Source: a virus
Reading direction: 5' to 3' (one strand)
Length of the DNA: 37,075 nt
Virus record (IMG/VR): IMGVR_UViG_3300047457_000538
Coordinates: 1 to 37,075 of that record
In this document: one piece after another, positions 1-5,558 of the stretch
How positions within the stretch are numbered: position 1 is the first letter of the stretch
How the letters are laid out: the number at the start of each line of letters is the position of its first letter
Notes under the pieces: model-generated
Databases searched by the model: none
What the model was told of the DNA's origin: nothing
What the model saw: only the letters and a program-made list of their open reading frames with translations
Program-made: the position numbers and the translations under genes

Positions 1-51
1 GCCCCATCCCTCGCGCTGGACGAAGTAGGCCTTGACGAGATTCGAGATCAC
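1..51 (-). CDS. Partial gene of unknown function (N-terminal 17 codons)
   Basis: A GTG codon overlaps the stop of the YqaJ-type nuclease gene in a GTGA junction and opens a frame that runs off the left edge of the window (MISNLVKAYFVQREGWG). The overlap is the same coupling seen between nearly all genes of this operon, which is the main reason to call it real. Too little remains to assign a function. It is probably the next gene of the leftward recombination operon. Reading straight on into the right end of the window does not keep frame with the truncated gene there, so the two fragments are not simply halves of one gene. Confidence 0.5.
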   Translation of the reverse strand, partial: MISNLVKAYFVQREGWG

Positions 52-659
52 AGCCGCAGCTCCTTGAGCGCCTCGACCCGCTGGTTGAGTTCGATGAGGA
101 ACCGGTAGACCTCGGCGGCGATCTCCTCGATGACCGCCTCGTCTCGCGGGACCCGGATGACGAGCAGCCGCAGGTGCTCCGGCAGGCGGTCGTCGAAGGC
201 CACGAAGTCGCACCAGTTGCGACCTGTGCATGCAAGTTGCCACTGCATCTGCAGGATGTACTTGCGGGGGATGGAGCGCGTCTCGATGTACTCCAGCATC
301 GTGGCCGTGTTCGGACACTTGATCTCGATGCAGCCGTCCTCCCCGACCAGCCCGTCCGGGGACGCCCCGGCCTCGAGCATGGGATGGCGCACGAAGTCCA
401 CCTCATCCACCAGAACGCCCGTACGAGCCTCGTAGGCGGCGCGGGCGAGGGGCTCCATCTCGATACCCCTGTCCATGGATGGGCTCTTGTAGCCCTCCGT
501 AGGCTGCCCTGTGAGGCGTTCCGTCAGGAGTTCGGCCATGTACCCGCTGCGGGAGGCCGAGACGCCCGTCTTGGTCTTGGCCATGACGTCGGCTATCCGG
601 CTGGCGGTCACGAGCCCAAGGCGCGCGGCGAACCACTCGGTGGTGCGCTGTTGCGTCAT
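48..659 (-). CDS. YqaJ/lambda-Exo-like recombination nuclease (PD-(D/E)XK)
   Basis: A 203-residue protein that should degrade one strand of double-stranded DNA ends, giving single strands for the annealing protein encoded just upstream. Visible family marks are the N-terminal RTTEWFAARLGLVTAS segment, the GIEMEP acidic motif near residue 67, the SPDGL aspartate near 102, the core E-I-K near 112-114 and the QMQWQ helix near 137-141. This is the usual YqaJ-family order of catalytic residues. The ATG at 659 was chosen because it overlaps the TAA of the ERF gene (TAATG) and begins exactly where homology normally starts; a longer frame upstream only shadows ERF. Pairing of nuclease and annealer is the classic two-component phage recombinase. 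Confidence 0.9.
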   Translation of the reverse strand: MTQQRTTEWFAARLGLVTASRIADVMAKTKTGVSASRSGYMAELLTERLTGQPTEGYKSPSMDRGIEMEPLARAAYEARTGVLVDEVDFVRHPMLEAGASPDGLVGEDGCIEIKCPNTATMLEYIETRSIPRKYILQMQWQLACTGRNWCDFVAFDDRLPEHLRLLVIRVPRDEAVIEEIAAEVYRFLIELNQRVEALKELRL

Positions 660-1204
660 TACGACAACTCCTTCTTGCGGGCCGAGAAGGCGGCGGCGGC
701 GGCGGCCCGGGCGGGCTCTGGCAAGCTCTTGAAGAGGGCGGTCAGTTCGTCCAGGGTCTTGCATTCGGCCACCCGGCGGGAGAGGTCGGGGTCGGGCTTC
801 GGCTCGGGCTTGCTCCGGGCCTGCGCCGCCTCGGCGTCGTCGTCGATTTGCGCCAAGCCAACGATGGCGGCAAGCGCGTAGCGGCGGGCGTAGGTGATGC
901 CCGACCCCTGCGCCTGCGGGCCGTCGTCCTTCGTGAGCACCGGGGTGATGGAGCGGACCCACTCGCCCGACGAATGCGCGAGGGTGGTGACGAGCACCGT
1001 GCGACCGTCGAGGATGTCGGTCGCCTGGATGACCGCGAGGCCGTTGTCCGTCAGCTGCTTGCGGCAGGCGTCCCAGCAGCTAGCGAGATCCGCGTAGCGC
1101 GATTTGAAGAAAGGGTTCGCGCTGTCCTTGAGCGCCCCGGTGATACCGGCCTGCGCTCTGGAGAGGGCGGCGGCGAGGGCGGCAATAGATTCAGACTGGT
1201 TCAT
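659..1204 (-). CDS. erf: ERF-family single-strand annealing protein
   Basis: A 181-residue single-strand DNA annealing protein that would pair complementary strands during phage recombination and genome circularisation. The ERF signature is clear: GPQAQGSGITYARRYAL at about residues 95-111, followed by an acidic D-D-D-A-E stretch at 121-125. The N-terminal PFFKSRYADL segment (31-40) is also typical. The C-terminal 55 residues are a proline/charge-rich linker and a short alanine-rich helix, as expected for the oligomerising family. Its stop overlaps the nuclease start, implying coupled translation and a joint function. The start overlaps the end of the preceding small gene by 14 bases. Confidence 0.92.
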   Translation of the reverse strand: MNQSESIAALAAALSRAQAGITGALKDSANPFFKSRYADLASCWDACRKQLTDNGLAVIQATDILDGRTVLVTTLAHSSGEWVRSITPVLTKDDGPQAQGSGITYARRYALAAIVGLAQIDDDAEAAQARSKPEPKPDPDLSRRVAECKTLDELTALFKSLPEPARAAAAAAFSARKKELS

Positions 1205-1331
1205 TGTACGGCTCCTGTGTGTACATCGAGATGGCTTGGTTGCAGGCTTCGATGCGCTCTTGCTCTTCGAGCTGCTGCATCAGTTCGTCTTGGTGGTGCC
1301 ACCAAGAATCGTCGTCATCCCACGGACTCAC
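1191..1331 (-). CDS. Small acidic hypothetical protein
   Basis: A 46-residue frame rich in D, E, Q and H (it starts MSPWDDDDSWWHHQDEL) between the small membrane protein and ERF. The GTG at 1331 overlaps the stop of the upstream gene in a GTGA junction and has a G-rich stretch just before it, so I prefer it. An ATG at 1370 would give 59 residues but would overlap the upstream gene by over 40 bases. No domain is recognised. The position suggests an accessory of the early operon, possibly a small host-interaction protein, but nothing in the sequence shows a function. Confidence 0.5.
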   Translation of the reverse strand: MSPWDDDDSWWHHQDELMQQLEEQERIEACNQAISMYTQEPYNEPV

Positions 1332-1510
1332 TCCGGCACCCCCCAACGGCGGGTGACGCGGGCGCGCCATTCGGGATCTGGAAGGCGCTGCTCGCGCTCG
1401 CGCTTCCACTCAAGCCACGACTCGATGATGGCGCCGATGGTCGAGGCCACGGCGACGGCGGCGCAGATGGCAGCCGTAACGACCAGCCAGTCGAATGCTT
1501 CGTTGCTCAT
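1328..1510 (-). CDS. Small single-span membrane protein
   Basis: A 60-residue protein with one clear hydrophobic helix (about residues 9-29, LVVTAAICAAVAVASTIGAII) followed by a charged tail rich in R, E and W. This predicts an inner-membrane anchor with a short basic cytoplasmic tail. The start ATG at 1510 has an excellent AAGGAGG ribosome site and overlaps the upstream stop in ATGA. Early phage membrane peptides of this type sometimes act in superinfection exclusion or modify host membrane functions, but there is no specific evidence here. Confidence 0.7.
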   Translation of the reverse strand: MSNEAFDWLVVTAAICAAVAVASTIGAIIESWLEWKREREQRLPDPEWRARVTRRWGVPE

Positions 1511-1692
1511 CGGGCCTCCTTGGCAATCTTGATGAAAGCCAGCATGTAATGGTTCTGGAGCCGCGCGCTCTGGACCAGCAGTTGTCTCATGCCGGCGCCG
1601 GCCCTGCGCGCCTCTTGCATTGCGTTGTCGCGGTTGGCGCGGCTGATGCCGGCAGACATGGCCGAGCGGATTTTCAGCGGGAGATGGTTCAT
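1507..1692 (-). CDS. Small basic hypothetical protein
   Basis: A 61-residue, arginine-rich and probably helical protein (MNHLPLKIRSAMSAGISRAN at the N-terminus). It is preceded by an AGGAG ribosome site and ends in an ATGA overlap with the next gene. I do not recognise the family. The charge and predicted helices would suit a small nucleic-acid- or protein-binding factor, which is inference only. It lies second in the leftward early operon, directly after the first gene from the divergent promoter. Confidence 0.65.
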   Translation of the reverse strand: MNHLPLKIRSAMSAGISRANRDNAMQEARRAGAGMRQLLVQSARLQNHYMLAFIKIAKEAR

Positions 1693-1701
1693 GTCTGGCT
1701 C

Positions 1702-1950
1702 CTAGTAGAGGCTGGGGCAGTTGGGGTCGACGAGCATGCGCGGCAGGAGCGGCATGCCGTAAAACTCGCGCTGGACCTTCCAGAACTCGGCGCGGATGAC
1801 CTCGAGCTGCTCGCGGGTGATGCGCCCGGCGAAGTAGTCGCTCTGCGCGTTCTGGAGCCGCGCCTCGGATTCGAGGGAGCGCATGGCGCGCGCGATGTTC
1901 TCTCGGTGCTTGGCCTTGCGCTCGGCCTCGTATGCTTCCCAATCTTCCAT
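1702..1950 (-). CDS. First gene of the leftward operon, helical hypothetical protein
   Basis: An 82-residue, highly charged, probably all-helical protein (MEDWEAYEAERKAKHRENIA at the N-terminus). The ATG at 1950 was chosen because an AGGAGG site lies 6 bases upstream and because an upstream extension would consume the promoter region. It is the first gene after the leftward promoter at about 2002-2030, so it should be made early. No known domain is recognised. The N-terminal half has heptad-like charged residues that could form a coiled coil. Confidence 0.7.
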   Translation of the reverse strand: MEDWEAYEAERKAKHRENIARAMRSLESEARLQNAQSDYFAGRITREQLEVIRAEFWKVQREFYGMPLLPRMLVDPNCPSLY

Positions 1951-2001
1951 TTCGATCCTCCTGTTCAGTGCAGCGATGGTGGGTCGCTGTTCACGGATGC
2001 A

Positions 2002-2030
2002 ATCATGCTCCAGGACTTTTTTCTTGTCAA
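2002..2030 (-). promoter_or_regulatory. Leftward early promoter (sigma70-like)
   Basis: On the minus strand there is a perfect -35 TTGACA (2025-2030), a 17-base spacer and a -10 CATGAT (2002-2007). Transcription would start a few bases further left and read the small-gene/ERF/nuclease operon. The -35 element lies within a TTG-T-CAA dyad, so a repressor or Cro-like protein bound there would block it. Confidence 0.65.
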
Positions 2031-2033
2031 CAC

Positions 2034-2062
2034 TTGCAAGCAAAAAAGATTACGGGCATGAT
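2034..2062 (+). promoter_or_regulatory. Rightward early promoter (candidate)
   Basis: The plus strand carries TTGCAA (2034-2039), a 17-base spacer and CATGAT (2057-2062), mirroring the leftward promoter with an identical -10 sequence. It would drive the Cro-like gene at 2082, whose ribosome site (GGAGGTG) lies at 2069-2075. An overlapping alternative -35 (TTGTCA, 2024-2029) has only a poor -10 partner. The two -35 boxes lie side by side, so one bound regulator could cover both. Confidence 0.5.
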
Positions 2063-2081
2063 GGCTGCGGAGGTGACTGAC

Positions 2082-2327
2082 ATGCAATTGAGCGATTTGG
2101 TTGAGCGGTACGGGAGCCAGTCTGCCGTCGCGCGCAGGTTCGGGGTGACCCGCGCCTATGTATCGGCGTGGGCAAAGAAGGGCGGAATCGTCCCGGAGAA
2201 GTACCGGCTGCGCGAGCTGGCGGGCGAGGTTGTCCAGGAGCTGCAGAGCGGAGAGCAGAACGCCTCGACCAGGCGGCTGATCCGGAAGGTGCAGGCTGGG
2301 CTGCGGCCTGTCCCCGCGGAGACCTGA
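2082..2327 (+). CDS. Cro/YdaS-like helix-turn-helix repressor
   Basis: An 81-residue DNA-binding protein. Residues about 11-35 form a helix-turn-helix (GSQSAVARRFGVTRAYVSAWAK, shown in part), a pattern typical of Cro and YdaS-type phage regulators. It lies immediately downstream of the divergent promoter region, where a Cro-type gene belongs. The ATG at 2082 has a strong GGAGGTG site 6 bases upstream; an ATG at 2058 would sit on the -10 element and is less likely. It probably binds the TTG(T)CAA dyads between the promoters. No partner CI repressor is visible, so the lysogeny gene may lie outside the window or be absent. Confidence 0.82.
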   Translation: MQLSDLVERYGSQSAVARRFGVTRAYVSAWAKKGGIVPEKYRLRELAGEVVQELQSGEQNASTRRLIRKVQAGLRPVPAET

Positions 2328-2334
2328 AACGATA

Positions 2335-2354
2335 AAGCCCCCTTGCGGGGGCTT
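2335..2354 (+). terminator. Hairpin after the Cro-like gene (weak terminator or attenuator)
   Basis: An 8-bp perfect stem (AAGCCCCC / GGGGGCTT) with a TTGC loop follows the regulator gene by a few bases. There is no T-run on the plus strand, so it would be an inefficient terminator rightward. On the minus strand the stem is followed by a TTTATCGTTT-like tract. It may attenuate rightward transcription or only cap the regulator mRNA. Confidence 0.45.
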
Positions 2355-2393
2355 ACCGGGCCGTCACCGCGGCCATTTGCTGGGAACAGGAGG

Positions 2394-2444
2394 ATGCCAG
2401 CGCCTGAAGGGTACGACCTCAAGGGCGCGCGGTCAACAGGATGA
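2394..2444 (+). CDS. Possible 16-residue upstream mini-ORF
   Basis: ATG at 2394 opens a 16-residue frame (MPAPEGYDLKGARSTG) whose TGA overlaps the ATG of the DUF1376 gene in ATGA. That geometry would suit translational coupling of the replication protein. Against it, the AGGAGG motif abuts the ATG with no spacer, which is unfavourable for initiation. It is recorded as a possible leader peptide only. Confidence 0.2.
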   Translation: MPAPEGYDLKGARSTG

Positions 2445-2932
2445 AATTCTACCAACGACATCTCGGCGACTACGCCCGCGACACGGCGCACCTGTCGCTG
2501 CTCGAGCACGGGGTCTATAGCGTTCTGCTTGACCGCTTGTACGCCACCGAGCGTCCCATCCCCGACGCGGATCGGTACCGCATCTGCCGCGCCACGACGC
2601 GCGCGGAGCGGGCGGCCGTCGATGCGGTTCTGCGAGAATTTTTTCAATCGTGCGACGAGGGCTGGACCAACGGTCGTGTCAACTCCGAGATTGCACGGTA
2701 CAGGGTTAAGTGCTTGAAAGCACAGGGTTCTGCTGCTGTCAGGTGGTCGTCAGACCCCATGCGAACGCATAGCGACCGCATTGCGGACGGCATGCTATCC
2801 ATGAACCATGAACCAAGAGGGCATTCCAAATCACCCTTATCTCAACCCCTTACCTCACCTGAAGGGGGTGGGCTCGTCACCGCGAAAGAGGTTTTGAAAA
2901 AACTGAACAGGAGGAAACCCAATGGGAGATGA
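2441..2932 (+). CDS. DUF1376-family phage replication-type protein
   Basis: A 163-residue protein. The N-terminal 45 residues (MKFYQRHLGDYARDTAHLSL, then a segment ending in YATERPIPD) are the hallmark of the DUF1376/YdaU family, seen at the start of phage replication proteins in lambdoid prophages. The family probably recruits replication factors, but its biochemistry is poorly known. The C-terminal half is low-complexity and charged, with an RRKPNGR end. The place right after the Cro-like gene matches the lambda O position. The site AACAGG just before the ATG is weak and close, so translation may depend on coupling. Confidence 0.78.
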   Translation: MKFYQRHLGDYARDTAHLSLLEHGVYSVLLDRLYATERPIPDADRYRICRATTRAERAAVDAVLREFFQSCDEGWTNGRVNSEIARYRVKCLKAQGSAAVRWSSDPMRTHSDRIADGMLSMNHEPRGHSKSPLSQPLTSPEGGGLVTAKEVLKKLNRRKPNGR

Positions 2933-3236
2933 ATTCCACAAGTGGCCCGCGCAGAAGCCTGCGCCGGAGCCGGCGCCCGACCGCACCAGTTGGGCGCAGA
3001 AAGCCTCGGCCGAGTTCTGGTCGAGCGTCACCGATCCGGCCGGGCGGCTGCGGTTCTACGCGGCCAGACTCGCACGTCTTGACCGCAGCCGCCTAGACGC
3101 ATTCCGCGCGGAGGTCGGCGCGGTCATTCGCGAGACAGATCCGAAGGTGGTGCTCGATGACCCGCATGTCGTCGGGATGGTGCGTGAGCTCTTCGGCGAG
3201 CGCGGCGTGATGCGGCTGCGGGAGAAGGTGCGATGA
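2922..3236 (+). CDS. Hypothetical protein in the replication module
   Basis: A 104-residue protein with a proline-rich N-terminus (residues 9-22) and a helical, R/D/E-rich body ending in VRELFGERGVMRLREKVR. A strong AGGAGG ribosome site precedes the ATG, and it overlaps the DUF1376 gene by 11 bases. It occupies the position of a helicase-loader (lambda P-like) gene, but no ATPase motif or recognised domain is visible, so that role is only positional inference. It ends in an ATGA overlap with the next gene. Confidence 0.75.
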   Translation: MGDEFHKWPAQKPAPEPAPDRTSWAQKASAEFWSSVTDPAGRLRFYAARLARLDRSRLDAFRAEVGAVIRETDPKVVLDDPHVVGMVRELFGERGVMRLREKVR

Positions 3237-3430
3237 GGCCGGGCAACAAGAGCACGGTCACGCTTGAGCAGTACCGGCGCATCCTCGAGTGGGAGCAGGC
3301 GCGGCGGGCGTTGCCGAGCGTGAAGAGGTTCGCGCGCGATCTCGGCCTGCCGCTGACCACCTTGCAGTCCGTGCTGTACAAGAAGGCGCGGAAGAATCTC
3401 AACGATCAGATGCAGGAGGAGAGGCCATGA
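3233..3430 (+). CDS. Small HTH-like protein, paralog of the gene at 4039
   Basis: A 65-residue basic protein. Residues 9-17 (TLEQYRRIL) and a predicted helix-turn-helix at about 28-52 (PSVKRFARDLGLPLTTLQSV, shown in part) resemble a small DNA-binding regulator. It shares the same architecture, and the EYRRI/EQYRRI core, with the protein encoded at 4039-4251, so the two look like diverged duplicates. It is coupled through ATGA junctions on both sides. It may regulate late gene expression or replication, but no family name is assigned. Confidence 0.7.
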   Translation: MRPGNKSTVTLEQYRRILEWEQARRALPSVKRFARDLGLPLTTLQSVLYKKARKNLNDQMQEERP

Positions 3431-3765
3431 GACGGATTATGGTTTTGGCCGCAGCGTTTGCGGCGACTGTTTCGTGGTCAAGGCAGCCTTCCATCGTTGG
3501 TGGCGTGCCTAATGAGGCAGGCGGCGAGGTGGTGTTTATGACCGATGCCTGCCACGACGATCCCGGCCGGAGGGTTGTTTACGCAAAAGATCGATATGGG
3601 AAGATTGTGGTGACTGGTTGTTGGCGCTACACCGAAGGGAAGTTCTTCGTGTTCTGGTCGGACGGCTCCGTCTACGAGTACCCGTTCGAGGCGTTGCGGA
3701 TGACGGAAGAGTTCCGGCTCTACCTAGAAGCGGCAACGGCGAAGGATGACGGGGTGGGGACATGA
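3427..3765 (+). CDS. Exported small protein with Sec-type signal peptide
   Basis: A 112-residue protein that begins MRRIMVLAAAFAATVSW, a typical short Sec signal: basic start, hydrophobic core, then polar residues. The mature part has two cysteines (C42 and C65) that could form a disulfide in the periplasm, and many aromatic residues. It lies in the middle of the early/regulatory block with ATGA overlaps to both neighbours, an unusual place for a secreted protein. An envelope-level function such as superinfection exclusion is plausible but not shown. No homologous domain is recognised. Confidence 0.7.
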   Translation: MRRIMVLAAAFAATVSWSRQPSIVGGVPNEAGGEVVFMTDACHDDPGRRVVYAKDRYGKIVVTGCWRYTEGKFFVFWSDGSVYEYPFEALRMTEEFRLYLEAATAKDDGVGT

Positions 3766-4022
3766 ATGGCGTCGAGCTCGACGACTGGGACAAGGAGTGG
3801 CTCGCCCGCCCGCACACGCCGGAGGAATGGCGGCGGGAATGCGAGAGCGCCCTGCTGCGCTGCGCGGCGTACTCCGCGCGCATCGACCGCCTCGAGGCCG
3901 AGCTCGAGCGGCTGCGCGGGCAGCGCGCCGGCTGCGCGTACCCGAGCTGCCTCGACGGCGGCGGGCGGTGTCACGCGATGTTCAAGGGCGAGTGTTCTGG
4001 ACCGAAGGAGGTGAAGCCGTGA
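3762..4022 (+). CDS. Small protein with coiled coil and C-terminal cysteine cluster
   Basis: An 86-residue protein. The middle (about 27-53, ending RIDRLEAELERLRGQR) is a short heptad-like coiled coil. The C-terminal 25 residues carry four cysteines and one histidine (C-x4-C-x6-C-H-x6-C), consistent with a small zinc-binding knob. It starts in an ATGA overlap with the exported protein. I do not recognise a family. Dimerisation through the coil and metal binding at the tail are inferences from composition. Confidence 0.7.
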   Translation: MNGVELDDWDKEWLARPHTPEEWRRECESALLRCAAYSARIDRLEAELERLRGQRAGCAYPSCLDGGGRCHAMFKGECSGPKEVKP

Positions 4023-4038
4023 GCGCAGAGGACGGCGA

Positions 4039-4251
4039 GTGAGGTCATGGATCGGGCGCCCCGCGACAATGAGCCTCGCGGAGTATCGGCGCATCGTCGA
4101 GGTCAAGGCGCTCAGACAGGCCGGGGGAAAGCATCCGACGAACCGGGAGTTGTCCGAGGAGTTGGGCATCCCGGCCTACCTCGTGCGGTCTGCCCTGCGG
4201 AATGGCATCAAGCGATACGATTGGGAGTTGAAAAATGGAAAGACCACCTGA
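4039..4251 (+). CDS. Small HTH-like protein, paralog of the gene at 3233
   Basis: A 70-residue basic protein. From residue 11 it has a SLAEYRRIVE core followed by a likely helix-turn-helix (TNRELSEELGIPAYLVRSAL). The segment aligns by eye with the product of 3233-3430. The GTG at 4039 has AGAGGA upstream; an ATG at 4069 begins exactly at MSLAEYRR and would give a 60-residue protein matching the conserved part, so the start is uncertain. Two related HTH genes in one short operon suggest a regulatory pair. Confidence 0.65.
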   Translation: MRSWIGRPATMSLAEYRRIVEVKALRQAGGKHPTNRELSEELGIPAYLVRSALRNGIKRYDWELKNGKTT

Positions 4252-4345
4252 ATTCGACTGGTTGTTTCGGCTGCTGTTTGACGCCGCTATCGCGTGCGCT
4301 GTCATCCTGCTACTCGGCGCGTTGGCGGTGGAGCTGCTGCAATGA
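4235..4345 (+). CDS. 36-residue single-span membrane peptide
   Basis: The frame starts with ATG at 4235 and reads MERPPEFDWLFRLLFDAAIA followed by a strongly hydrophobic stretch ending in ALAVELLQ. About residues 15-33 can span the membrane. It overlaps the HTH gene by 17 bases and ends in an ATGA junction with the nuclease gene, which fills an otherwise empty stretch of a tightly packed operon. No function can be assigned. Confidence 0.5.
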   Translation: MERPPEFDWLFRLLFDAAIACAVILLLGALAVELLQ

Positions 4346-4665
4346 GCGCCAGTCAGCGGCGCAAGGGGGCGTCCGGCGAGCGCGAGGCGGCGAACCTGCT
4401 GTCGGAGCAACTCGGCTGGGTGGTGCAGCGCAACATCGGGCAGGCCCGGGACGGCGGGGACGACCTGACCATCGGGCAATTCCGGGTCGAGGTGAAGCGC
4501 CGGAAGGGGCTGGCGGTTCACCAGTTCATGGACCAAGCGGTCGCTGCCTGCCGGCCTGGCGATGTGCCGATGGTGGTCATGCGCGGGGACGGTAAGGGAT
4601 GGCTCGTCATGCTCCGGCTGGAAGATGCAGTCCCCATGATCCGCGAGGCGTTGCCCGAGCGGTAG
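4342..4665 (+). CDS. Putative Holliday-junction-resolvase-like PD-(D/E)XK nuclease
   Basis: A 107-residue protein with the order of residues typical of small archaeal-type resolvases and related nucleases: KGASGEREAANLL (glutamate near 13), DGGDDLTIGQFRVEVKRRKG (aspartate near 40 and E-V-K near 49-51), then a helix with HQFMDQAV. The fold would cut branched DNA during recombination or before packaging, substituting for RusA-type enzymes. The ATG at 4342 is coupled to the membrane peptide stop. The family assignment rests on motif reading by eye, so a different member of the restriction-like fold is possible. Confidence 0.7.
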   Translation: MSASQRRKGASGEREAANLLSEQLGWVVQRNIGQARDGGDDLTIGQFRVEVKRRKGLAVHQFMDQAVAACRPGDVPMVVMRGDGKGWLVMLRLEDAVPMIREALPER

Positions 4666-4679
4666 GGCGGGGTTAGAAT
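4651..4679 (+). promoter_or_regulatory. Candidate promoter before the zinc-ribbon gene
   Basis: TTGCCC (4651-4656), a 17-base spacer and TAGAAT (4674-4679, 5 of 6 consensus) precede the ATG at 4686 by only six bases. Transcription would start at or near the start codon, giving a leaderless or almost leaderless mRNA. There is no clear ribosome site apart from a GGGG run. Read by eye only. Confidence 0.35.
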
Positions 4680-4685
4680 TGGGGC

Positions 4686-4883
4686 ATGTCCGACTCGTCG
4701 ATTCGGTTCTCTCCATGCCCTGCCTGTGGCGGGGGCGGATGGGTTGCCGACGCGAGCGGGGATTGGATGAGGTGTTTGGATTGCAACCAGCCGGCGCCAC
4801 CGAAAGCGACCGCGACGGTGTTGACATTCGCGCGCGGCGCGCGTGTACGCAAGCCGGTTGAGGAGAAACGCGATGCCGACTAA
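4686..4883 (+). CDS. Small zinc-ribbon protein
   Basis: A 65-residue protein with two cysteine pairs, CPAC at about 11-14 and CLDC at about 30-33, spaced as in a zinc ribbon. The C-terminal third is basic. Such small ribbons often act as nucleic-acid or protein adaptors; no exact function is known here. It overlaps the next gene by 11 bases and may have its own promoter just upstream. Confidence 0.65.
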   Translation: MSDSSIRFSPCPACGGGGWVADASGDWMRCLDCNQPAPPKATATVLTFARGARVRKPVEEKRDAD

Positions 4884-5028
4884 GCCGGGACTGTACGCGA
4901 ACATCTGGGCCAAGCGGCGACGGATCGAGGCCGGCAGCGGCGAGAAGATGCGCAAGCCCGGGAGCCCGGGTGCGCCGACCGCGAAGGCGTTCCGCGAGTC
5001 CGTCAAGACCGCGATGCGGAAGAAGTGA
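4873..5028 (+). CDS. Small basic protein, first of the pre-terminase cluster
   Basis: A 51-residue, strongly basic protein (MPTKPGLYANIWAKRRRIEA at the N-terminus, KTAMRKK at the end) with an AGGAG ribosome site. From memory, short proteins with KPGLYANI and GSGEKMRKPG blocks are common beside terminase genes of podoviruses and other phages, but their role is unknown. Its stop overlaps the next start in TGATG. DNA binding is suggested by charge only. Confidence 0.72.
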   Translation: MPTKPGLYANIWAKRRRIEAGSGEKMRKPGSPGAPTAKAFRESVKTAMRKK

Positions 5029-5264
5029 TGGCGAAGGCGGCGCTGCTCGGCGACAACGGCGGCGACGAAGGTGAAGACCTGTTTGCCATGCGCAATCGTG
5101 GCGGGCGAGTGAGCCTCGGTGGCGCGGTCGGCAGGGCTCCCCGCCTTGCGGCGAGGGCTGCGACTGGGGTTGCCGCGGTCAGTCTTGGCGGCCCGAGGCC
5201 GGTCACCCCGGTGTTCGGTGGCGGTGGACGGCCGGTTGAGCGTCAACCAGAGGACGTGCGATGA
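5028..5264 (+). CDS. Small glycine/arginine-rich hypothetical protein
   Basis: A 78-residue protein of low complexity, rich in G, A and R, with an acidic patch near the N-terminus (GDNGGDEGEDLF). It is linked by TGATG to the gene before and by ATGA to the gene after. That coupling on both sides is the main support, because the composition itself resembles translated GC-rich DNA. No domain is recognised. Confidence 0.5.
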   Translation: MAKAALLGDNGGDEGEDLFAMRNRGGRVSLGGAVGRAPRLAARAATGVAAVSLGGPRPVTPVFGGGGRPVERQPEDVR

Positions 5265-5557
5265 AAACTCCGGCGTGGCAGCGCAAGGCAGGACAGAACC
5301 CGAAGGGCGGGCTGAATGAGGCCGGGCGCCGATCCGCTCGAGCCGAGGGCATGAACCTCAAGGCTCCGGTGAAGTCCGGCGACAACCCGCGCCGCGCATC
5401 CTTCCTTGCCCGGATGGGGAACATGCCCGGACCCATGGTCGGAAAGGACGGCAACCCCACCCGCCTCGCGCTCGCTCTCCGAGCATGGGGTGCGAGCTCG
5501 AAGGAAGACGCCAAGGCGAAAGCCGCGGCCATCAGTAAACGCAACAAGGGGAAGTGA
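5261..5557 (+). CDS. DUF6321-like small basic protein
   Basis: A 98-residue basic protein. The blocks PAWQRKAGQNPKGGLNEAGR, KSGDNPRRASFLARMGNMPG and LRAWGASSKEDAKAKAAAIS are very characteristic and match what I recall of the DUF6321 family. Its genes are found next to packaging or virion genes in many phages, with no known function. The basic charge suits nucleic-acid contact. It starts in an ATGA overlap with the preceding gene. Confidence 0.8.
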   Translation: MKTPAWQRKAGQNPKGGLNEAGRRSARAEGMNLKAPVKSGDNPRRASFLARMGNMPGPMVGKDGNPTRLALALRAWGASSKEDAKAKAAAISKRNKGK

Positions 5558-5558
5558 C

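Noticed and set aside
4019-4042. Seven-codon GTG frame between two early genes
   Set aside because: Too short and only formed by the overlap of neighbouring stop and start signals.
4821-4849. TTGACA with a 17-base spacer inside the zinc-ribbon gene
   Set aside because: The -10 candidate TGTACG matches only three of six bases, and the spacer is a GC palindrome within coding sequence.
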